Part shown: one piece after another, positions 58,113 to 64,000 of the stretch
Position numbering within the stretch: the first letter of the stretch is position 1
Layout of the letters: each line of letters begins with the position of its first letter
Assembly (NCBI RefSeq): GCF_918698095.1
Contig: NZ_CAKKLY010000002.1
Span: 124,001 to 188,000 of the forward strand
Direction: 5' to 3'
Origin: Arthrobacter sp. Bi83
GTDB lineage: Bacteria > Actinomycetota > Actinomycetes > Actinomycetales > Micrococcaceae
Length of the DNA stretch: 64,000 nucleotides
Program-made: the position numbers and the translations under genes
Notes under the pieces: model-generated
What the model was told of the DNA's origin: nothing
Database searches by the model: none
The model's input: only the letters and a program-made list of their open reading frames with translations

Positions 58113-59269
58113 GCGTCTGCCCTTTCCGCCGGTGCCTGCAGGGTGGTTGTGTCCAGAACGAAACGGTACTTGACGTCGCCCGCCACCATCCGGTCGTAGG
58201 CGTCGTTCAGCTGGTCCGCCCCGACGATCTCAACGTCGGAAACCACGCCGTGTTCGGCGCAGAAGTCCAGCATCTCCTGGGTTTCCGCGATGCCCCCGAT
58301 CAGGGATCCGGCGTAGGCGATCCGGCGCCTGATCAGTGCGCCCGGGTTCACGGGCGGCATGGCGTCGGAAGGAAGCCCCAGCTGGAACAGGGCCCCGTCC
58401 CGGTGCAGTGTGCGGAAGAACGGGTTCAGGTCGTGCGGTGCTGCCACAGTGTCAATGATGAGGTCGATGCTCCGGTTCGCGGCGGCCATCGCGTCCTCGT
58501 CGCGGGAGAGGATGACGGCGTCGGCGCCGAGTTCCAGGGCCGCCGAGACCTTCGATTCGGACGTGGTGAAGACCCTAACCTCTGCACCCATGGCCTTGGC
58601 CAGCTTGACCGCCATGTGTCCCAGGCCGCCGAGGCCCACGACGCCCACAACGTCGCCTTCCTCGACGCCGAAGTGGCTCAGCGGCGAGAACGTGGTGATG
58701 CCTGCGCACAGGAGCGGCGCCACGGCGGCGGGGTCCAGGTTTTCCGGTACACGCAAGACGTAGCGGCGGTCGACCACCACGGACGACGCGTAGCCGCCCT
58801 GGGTGATGGAATCGCCGTTCCGGGCGTCCTTGGCACCGTAGGTTCCGGTCATGCCCCGTTCGCAGTACTGCTCCAGTCCCTCACGGCAGCTTTCACATTC
58901 GCGGCAGGAATCCACAATGCAGCCCACGCCCACGAGGTCCCCTGGGGCGAAATCGTCCACGTCCGAACCCACGCGGCTGACCCGGCCCACAATCTCGTGC
59001 CCGGGCACCAGCGGATAGTTCTGCGTGCCCCATTCGCCGCGCGTGGCATGCACATCCGAGTGGCACAGCCCGCAAAACTCAATGGCGATTTCGACGTCGT
59101 CGGCCTTCGGAGCCCGCCGGGCGACGGTCAACGGAACCAGTCCACCGGTGCTGGACACGGCGCCGCGTGCGGCAGCAAGGCGCCCCTCAAGGGGCGATGC
59201 CGTTCCAGCGTCTTCGGCGAGCGGGATCTGCAGGGCAAGCGGCGGTGGTACGGGGCGTCCAGGAGTCAT
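58109..59269 (-). CDS. Zinc-dependent alcohol dehydrogenase (cinnamyl/YahK type)
   Basis: A 386-residue MDR dehydrogenase. CGLCHSDVHATRGEWG holds the catalytic cysteine, GHEIVGRV follows, the structural zinc cysteines are in CRECESCREGLEQYC, and VGLGGLGHMAVKLAKAMG is the NAD(P) fold. Reduces aldehydes broadly. An Ala/Gly-rich N-terminus of about 48 residues precedes the domain, longer than usual; a start further in is possible. Confidence 0.9.
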   Translation of the reverse strand: MTPGRPVPPPLALQIPLAEDAGTASPLEGRLAAARGAVSSTGGLVPLTVARRAPKADDVEIAIEFCGLCHSDVHATRGEWGTQNYPLVPGHEIVGRVSRVGSDVDDFAPGDLVGVGCIVDSCRECESCREGLEQYCERGMTGTYGAKDARNGDSITQGGYASSVVVDRRYVLRVPENLDPAAVAPLLCAGITTFSPLSHFGVEEGDVVGVVGLGGLGHMAVKLAKAMGAEVRVFTTSESKVSAALELGADAVILSRDEDAMAAANRSIDLIIDTVAAPHDLNPFFRTLHRDGALFQLGLPSDAMPPVNPGALIRRRIAYAGSLIGGIAETQEMLDFCAEHGVVSDVEIVGADQLNDAYDRMVAGDVKYRFVLDTTTLQAPAERADA

Positions 59270-59400
59270 ACTGCGACGCTACCCTCCGCGGCCAGAACAA
59301 TGCCAGCCGACGCACGCCCACCGGACTGTGCCGGACGGAACGTGCCGCCGGATCGTTCCGGTCGGATCGTTCCGGTCGCCAGGCCGGGCACGCAAACTCC

Positions 59401-60255
59401 TCAGCCTTGCCTGGCATCTCCGGGCTCTGCACCGGTTGCCACGGGCCGTGAGGCATCGTTGGACCATTGGGAGAAGGAGCCGGGGAAAAGCGCCGCGGGA
59501 ATGCCGGCGATCTCAAGTGCCGCGATCTCATGGGCGGCGGTGACGCCCGAGCCGCAGTAGACCGCAGTCTGCGTTGCTTCGTCCACTCCCAGCCGCGAGA
59601 AGCGGAGCCGGAGGTCCTGCGCCGGCAGGAAGCGGCCGTCGTCGCCCAGGTTCCCGGTGGTAGGCGCGCTGACAGCCCCGGGAATGTGGCCGGCGCGCGG
59701 GTCCACGGGTTCGATCTCGCCGCGGTACCGCTCCCCGGCACGGGCATCAAGCAGCACGCCGCGCGTTGCCCATTCCGCCGCCTGAGCAGCGTCGATAACG
59801 CGCATGCCGCCGTCGGTAAGCGTCACGTCGCCGGAAGCGGTCTCCTCCGGCCCGCCACGAAGCGGCAACCCTGCCCGGCGCCAGGCGGCCAGGCCGCCGT
59901 CGAGCAGGTAGACGCTGCCGAAGCCGGCGTTGCGGAGCATCCACCAGAGGCGGGCCGCCGAGGTGTTGCCGGCATCGTCGTAGGCGACCACCACATCGCC
60001 CGTGCTGATCCCCCAGCGCCGGGCGGCGTCCTGGAGCTTGTGCAGCGGCGGCAGCGGATGGCGCCCACGGGCGGGCTCCGCAGGCTCCGCCAATTCGGTG
60101 GGAAGGTCCACGTAGACGGCACCGGGGATGTGCTCCTTGAGGTAGTGCCCGTGGCCGTGGGGATCACCCAGCGCCCAGCGGATATCCAGCAGCACGGTGC
60201 GCTGCCCGGAGGTCATCCTGCTGTTCAGCGCGGACACGTCTATCAGGGTATCCAT
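59401..60255 (-). CDS. Thiosulfate/3-mercaptopyruvate sulfurtransferase
   Basis: A two-domain rhodanese of 284 residues. The C-terminal domain has the active cysteine C234 in VYCGSGVTA; the N-terminal domain (about 5-130) lacks it. It is typical of sulfur transfer to cyanide or thiols. The start at ATG 60255 follows AGGAG. It diverges from the cysteine desulfhydrase-like gene; the upstream extension to 60342 is not supported. Confidence 0.9.
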   Translation of the reverse strand: MDTLIDVSALNSRMTSGQRTVLLDIRWALGDPHGHGHYLKEHIPGAVYVDLPTELAEPAEPARGRHPLPPLHKLQDAARRWGISTGDVVVAYDDAGNTSAARLWWMLRNAGFGSVYLLDGGLAAWRRAGLPLRGGPEETASGDVTLTDGGMRVIDAAQAAEWATRGVLLDARAGERYRGEIEPVDPRAGHIPGAVSAPTTGNLGDDGRFLPAQDLRLRFSRLGVDEATQTAVYCGSGVTAAHEIAALEIAGIPAALFPGSFSQWSNDASRPVATGAEPGDARQG

Positions 60256-60382
60256 CGAATCTCCTGTGGCTTGGATGAATTTGGCTTGGATGAACTGCAC
60301 CCGGACGAACAGTGGCTGGCGGCACCGGGGCCGGCAGCACAACTCTAGCGGTGCCCGCCCGCTTCACCGGTAGGCTGAATCG

Positions 60383-61465
60383 GTGAGCAGAGCACGCAGC
60401 GCGGACCGGGCATGGGCAGACGAGGCCATCCGCAAGATCAACGCGGAAAACAACAGGTCGGCGGACACACACCTGTATTCCGTGCCGCTGCCCGAGCACT
60501 GGGGCGTACAGCTCTACCTCAAGGACGAGTCCACGCACCGCTCCGGAAGCTTGAAGCACCGGCTGGCCCGCTCCCTGTTCCTGTTCGGTTTGGTGAACGG
60601 CTGGATTAAGGAGGGCACCACCATAGTAGAGGCGTCCAGCGGCAGCACGGCGGTCTCCGAAGCGTACTTTGCGCAGCTGTTGGGGCTGCCGTTCATTGCC
60701 GTCATGACCCGCACTACGAGTCCTGAGAAGATCGCCCTGATCGAGCAGTTCGGCGGCGCCTGCCTGCTCGTGGACCACGCTTCGGAGGTCTACGCGGCAG
60801 CCGCCGAGGTGGCGGACACCAGCAACGGCCATTACATGGACCAGTTCACCTATGCGGAACGCGCCACAGACTGGCGCGGCAACAACAACATCGCAGAGTC
60901 CATCTTCCAGCAGCTCGCCCTGGAGGAGCACTCTGTCCCCCGGTGGATCGTAGTGGGTGCGGGCACGGGCGGGACCAGCGCCACGATCGGCCGGTACCTC
61001 CGCTATCACCGGCATGAGACGGAACTGGCTGTGGTTGATCCGGAAAATTCGGCCTTTTATCCGGGCTGGCGCAGCGGTGCCGCTGACTTCAGCACGGGCC
61101 TTCCCTCACGGATCGAGGGCATCGGCCGGCCCCGGATGGAGCCAAGCTTCGTCCCTGCCGTCATCGACCGCATGATCCAGGTTCCGGATGCCGCCTCGGT
61201 CGCCGCCATGCGGCACCTCCATACCCTGGCGGGACTGCACGCCGGGCCCTCCACCGGCACCAACCTTTGGGGCGTGTGGCAGCTCGTGGCGGAGATGGTC
61301 GCCGAGGGGCAGCGGGGCAGCATCGTTTCGCTGATGTGCGACGGCGGTGACCGCTATGCGGGCAACTACTACAACGCTGCGTGGCTGGCAGCGCAGGGAC
61401 TCGATCCCGAGCCGCATGAGGGCACGCTCAGGGCATTTTTCGATTCCGGCGTCTGGAAGCCGTAG
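60383..61465 (+). CDS. Cds1-like PLP-dependent cysteine desulfhydrase
   Basis: A 360-residue PLP protein of the cysteine synthase fold. The PLP lysine is K58 in [10 protein letters not shown], the phosphate loop is [12 protein letters not shown], and [10 protein letters not shown] follows the substrate site. The sequence resembles Cds1 (Rv3684), which releases H2S from cysteine; family synthases also exist, so the direction of the reaction is inferred. GTG start. Divergent from the rhodanese gene, suggesting joint sulfur handling. Confidence 0.82.
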   Translation: MSRARSADRAWADEAIRKINAENNRSADTHLYSVPLPEHWGVQLYLKDESTHRSGSLKHRLARSLFLFGLVNGWIKEGTTIVEASSGSTAVSEAYFAQLLGLPFIAVMTRTTSPEKIALIEQFGGACLLVDHASEVYAAAAEVADTSNGHYMDQFTYAERATDWRGNNNIAESIFQQLALEEHSVPRWIVVGAGTGGTSATIGRYLRYHRHETELAVVDPENSAFYPGWRSGAADFSTGLPSRIEGIGRPRMEPSFVPAVIDRMIQVPDAASVAAMRHLHTLAGLHAGPSTGTNLWGVWQLVAEMVAEGQRGSIVSLMCDGGDRYAGNYYNAAWLAAQGLDPEPHEGTLRAFFDSGVWKP

Positions 61466-61513
61466 CCGCCCGGCGGCCCGGCGGCCCTTCGACGGACCCA
61501 AACGGCAACGGAC

Positions 61514-62170
61514 TCAGACGTCGACGGATTCGCCGCTGGACAGGTGGGTGTACTCCGTGCCGTACCTGGCGCCCAGTCTCTTAACGTGGCCCTCCACCAG
61601 CTCCATTCCGGTGCCGTTGAGGAGTGCGTCATGGATGGGAAACGCCCGCGGCGCGCGCACGCCAATCACGAAATCCACCACCTCGCTGACCTTGTTCCAC
61701 GGCGCGTGAACCGGCACCAGGAGCGTCTGCACGCTGATGCCATCCGGAATGATGAACGAGTCGCCGGGGTGGTAGACGTTTTCATCCACGAGATAGCCGA
61801 TGTTGGCCACCATGGGAACGTGCGGGTGGATCAGCGCATGCTGCCCTCCGAAGCTCCGAATCCCGAATCCGGCAGCATCAAAACTTGTTCCGGGGTCCAC
61901 GGCATGGACGCGGGACGCCGCGCCAGGTGCTTCGCTGCGGAGGTCTTCCGCCACCCCTGCCGGTGCGAAGAGCTGCAGGTCCCCATTGGCCGTGAGGGCA
62001 GATTTCACGGCTGCCACATCAATGTGGTCCTTGTGTTCGTGCGTGATGAGGACGGCGTGCGCGCCGTCCAGCGCTTTGGCGGCCTCGGAGAAGGTCCCCG
62101 GATCGAGCACCAGCACCTGCCCGTCTTTTTCGAGGCGCACGCACGCGTGGGTGTACTTTGTCAGCTTCAT
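61514..62170 (-). CDS. MBL-fold metallohydrolase (UlaG-like)
   Basis: A 218-residue metallo-beta-lactamase-fold protein with H44, H46, D48 and H49 in THEHKDHID, the UlaG/YtkL-like small form. Substrate unknown. It lies between the desulfhydrase-like gene and zur on the opposite strand, with 96 bases to zur. Confidence 0.85.
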   Translation of the reverse strand: MKLTKYTHACVRLEKDGQVLVLDPGTFSEAAKALDGAHAVLITHEHKDHIDVAAVKSALTANGDLQLFAPAGVAEDLRSEAPGAASRVHAVDPGTSFDAAGFGIRSFGGQHALIHPHVPMVANIGYLVDENVYHPGDSFIIPDGISVQTLLVPVHAPWNKVSEVVDFVIGVRAPRAFPIHDALLNGTGMELVEGHVKRLGARYGTEYTHLSSGESVDV

Positions 62171-62266
62171 CTGGCCAGCCTAGGGAACCGGCCCCGTCAG
62201 TGTCCACGGACGTCCGGCTGGTAATCTAGGACCTTGCCAGTATCCCTTAGCGAAGCGAGTCCATTC

Positions 62267-62731
62267 ATGCCACACGGCGCCAGCGCTGACGGCAGTCCGC
62301 TGACCCCTTTGGCGGCAGCCGGCGGAAAAGAGCAGCGCGTCACCAAGCAACGGCTGGCCGTAAGTGCCGCGCTGGACGAGCTTGATGACTTCGTGAGCAC
62401 ACAGGAGCTGTACCGTATCCTCCAGAACCAGGGGGTCTCGGTCTCGCTGGCCACGGCCTACCGAATTTTGCAGTCCCTTGCGGACGACGGACTCGTGGAC
62501 GTGCTGCGGAACGCCGACGGCGAGGCTGTCTACCGCCGGTGTGCAGTGACCGGGCACCATCACCACCTCCTGTGCCGGAGCTGCGGCAAGGCCGTGGAAG
62601 TCGAAGCCCCCGCGGTGGAAACCTGGGCCGCCCGGACGGCCCAGGAGCACGGGTACTCAGAGGTGGCACATACGGTGGAGATCTTTGGGCTCTGCCCCGA
62701 CTGCACCGCCCGAAAGGCCGGCGCTAAATAG
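62267..62731 (+). CDS. zur: Zinc uptake regulator, Fur family
   Basis: A 154-residue Fur-type repressor. A winged-helix (about 20-90, with VSLATAYRILQSLADDG as recognition helix) is followed by a metal-binding and dimer domain: HHHHLLCRSCG and FGLCPDC supply the structural and regulatory zinc ligands. The adjacent zinc transporter genes point to Zur rather than Fur or Mur. I chose ATG 62267; a frame-consistent start at 62234 adds 11 residues. Confidence 0.88.
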   Translation: MPHGASADGSPLTPLAAAGGKEQRVTKQRLAVSAALDELDDFVSTQELYRILQNQGVSVSLATAYRILQSLADDGLVDVLRNADGEAVYRRCAVTGHHHHLLCRSCGKAVEVEAPAVETWAARTAQEHGYSEVAHTVEIFGLCPDCTARKAGAK

Positions 62732-62788
62732 CCTGCACTGGCGGCGCCGCCCAGACGGCATTATGCCGTCCGAACCTTGCCACCGGCG

Positions 62789-63679
62789 CTACGCAGGCCG
62801 GCGCTGCACCGTCCGCATGACGCGTCCGTTGAGGCCGCGCTTGGCCCGGACGCTTCCGATCACCCTGCAGACCACGTAGATCAGGAACGACAGTGTGGTC
62901 ACGTAGGGGCTGATCGGGATGCGGCCGCCGAGGGCCAGGAGGATGCCGCCCACCGTCGCGGCGACGGCAAACAGCACGCTCAGGAGCACCACCAGGCGCG
63001 GAGACGACGTGATCCTCAGCGCGGCCGCGGCCGGGGTGATCAGCAGGGCGAGCACCAGCAGCGCACCCACGATCTGGATGGACAGGGCCACGCTCACGCC
63101 CAGCAGCACCATGAAGGCCAGTGCCAGCGTACGCACGGGAACACCGCGGGCTTCGGCGAGTTCGGGATCGACGCTCGCGAAGCTCAACGGACGCCAAATG
63201 GCGCACAGTGCAGCCATGACCACCACCGCGGTTCCGGCCAGTACCTGCAGCTGCACGGTGTCCACAGAGACGATCTGTCCGGTCAGGAGCCCGAACTTGT
63301 TGGCCGCCCGCCCTTCATAGAGCGACAGGAACAGGATGCCCAGCCCGAGGCCGAACGGCATGATGACGCCGATAATGGAGTTCTTGTCCCGTGCCCGCAC
63401 TCCCATGAGTCCCAGCAGGAGGGCGGCCGTCACCGAGCCGATCAGTGACCCTAACACAACGTCCGCGCCTATGAGCAGCGCAAAGGCTGCGCCGGCGAAC
63501 GAGAGTTCGGAGATGCCGTGCACGGCGAAGGCCAGATCGCGCTTCATGACGAAGGTGCCCACGAGGCCGCCCAGGAGGCCGAGGACGGCTCCGGCCCAGA
63601 GGGAGTTCTGCACCAGGACCAGCAGCTCACCGTAATTTTCGAAGTTGAAAATCGACTGCAGGATGCCTTCCGGATCCAT
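62789..63679 (-). CDS. znuB: Zinc/metal ABC transporter permease
   Basis: A 296-residue ZnuB/MntB-type permease with about eight helices. The conserved HGISELSFAGAAFALLIG block and DPELAEARGVP-like ARG region are present. It overlaps the ATPase gene by one base (TGATG), and is convergent with zur (about 57 bases). Zinc specificity is inferred from zur. Confidence 0.88.
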   Translation of the reverse strand: MDPEGILQSIFNFENYGELLVLVQNSLWAGAVLGLLGGLVGTFVMKRDLAFAVHGISELSFAGAAFALLIGADVVLGSLIGSVTAALLLGLMGVRARDKNSIIGVIMPFGLGLGILFLSLYEGRAANKFGLLTGQIVSVDTVQLQVLAGTAVVVMAALCAIWRPLSFASVDPELAEARGVPVRTLALAFMVLLGVSVALSIQIVGALLVLALLITPAAAALRITSSPRLVVLLSVLFAVAATVGGILLALGGRIPISPYVTTLSFLIYVVCRVIGSVRAKRGLNGRVMRTVQRRPA

Positions 63680-63999
63680 CAGGCACCCTCCCCCGCCGTT
63701 GCGTGCGCATCGTCGTGATGGTGGGTGGTGGCGTCCGGGAGTCCGACGACGACGATTCTTCCGTTCGCGTGGATCACTTCCACGTGGCTGTCGTACAGCT
63801 CCGAGAGGACGTCCGTGGTCATGACCTCGTGCGGCGTCCCCACACTGAAGCGCCCGCCGGCTAGGTACAGGATCCGGTCGACATAGTCGATGATCGGATT
63901 GATTTCGTGGGTCACAAAGACCACTGCGCTTTCCTGCTCATGGCATTGCTTGTTGATGAGTGCGCTGACTGCCTGCTGGTGGTGCAGGTCGAGTGACAG
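63679..63999 (-). CDS. znuC: Zinc/metal ABC transporter ATP-binding protein (5' part outside window)
   Basis: The frame is open to the window end, so only the last 106 residues are present. The D-loop SLDLHHQ and switch FVTHEINPIIDYVD are visible; the C-terminus ends with a histidine-rich TTHHHDDAHAT, which may bind zinc. Partner of the znuB-type permease. Gene symbol by context. Confidence 0.85.
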   Translation of the reverse strand: MSLDLHHQQAVSALINKQCHEQESAVVFVTHEINPIIDYVDRILYLAGGRFSVGTPHEVMTTDVLSELYDSHVEVIHANGRIVVVGLPDATTHHHDDAHATAGEGA

Positions 64000-64000
64000 C

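Overview
The window is a GC-rich chromosomal segment from an actinobacterium. Gene content and protein character fit the Micrococcaceae, most likely Arthrobacter or Pseudarthrobacter (inferred from recall of family members, not from a database search). It carries about 66 protein genes, one tRNA gene and several clear hairpin terminators. No rRNA, CRISPR array, insertion sequence or prophage was seen. Coding density is high, and many neighbouring genes overlap by 1 to 14 bases.

Layout. 1-3.4 kb: the end of an ADP-ribosylglycohydrolase, a DUF4395 membrane protein, an exonuclease-BRCT protein and a DedA protein. 3.4-7.9 kb: a minus-strand run clpS, DUF2017, murI, an Rv1339-type phosphodiesterase, rph, rdgB. 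7.9-12.9 kb: pncB-pncA (NAD salvage) on plus, then a helicase/DUF3039 pair and nagB on minus. 13-21.8 kb: a two-gene ABC exporter, an old yellow enzyme, a YbbN-like protein, a large membrane protein of unknown function, an AI-2E-family permease and an alpha/beta hydrolase. 21.8-23.6 kb: a small zinc-binding protein, nucS (mismatch repair) and a cold-shock gene with a long structured leader.

23.6-32 kb: the complete F1Fo ATP synthase operon, with two small atpI/atpZ-like genes upstream and a DUF2550 gene downstream. 32-36 kb: wecA, a family-2 glycosyltransferase, a WecG/TagA/CpsF transferase and tsaC. This looks like a cell-wall glycopolymer locus set into the conserved core. 36-47.4 kb: prmC, prfA, rho, thrB, thrC, hom, lysA, argS (reading against transcription). 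Most of this block follows the gene order of Mycobacterium tuberculosis Rv1292-Rv1341, from recall.

47.5-50.6 kb: a three-gene flavin electron-transfer cassette (FMN-binding lipoprotein, ApbE flavin transferase, RnfD-like/FNR membrane reductase). 50.7-53.6 kb: tRNA-Arg(CCG), a protealysin-type M4 protease with its emfourin-like inhibitor, a GlxA-type regulator and a 55-residue small membrane protein. 53.7-60.3 kb: hrpA helicase, HIT protein, alcohol dehydrogenase and rhodanese. 60.4-64 kb: a cysteine desulfhydrase-like enzyme, an MBL-fold hydrolase, a Zur-type repressor and a zinc ABC transporter cut by the window end.

The least ordinary parts are the flavin cassette, the protease/inhibitor pair, the glycopolymer insertion, the expanded repeat-rich N-terminus of Rho and several conserved but unexplained small proteins.
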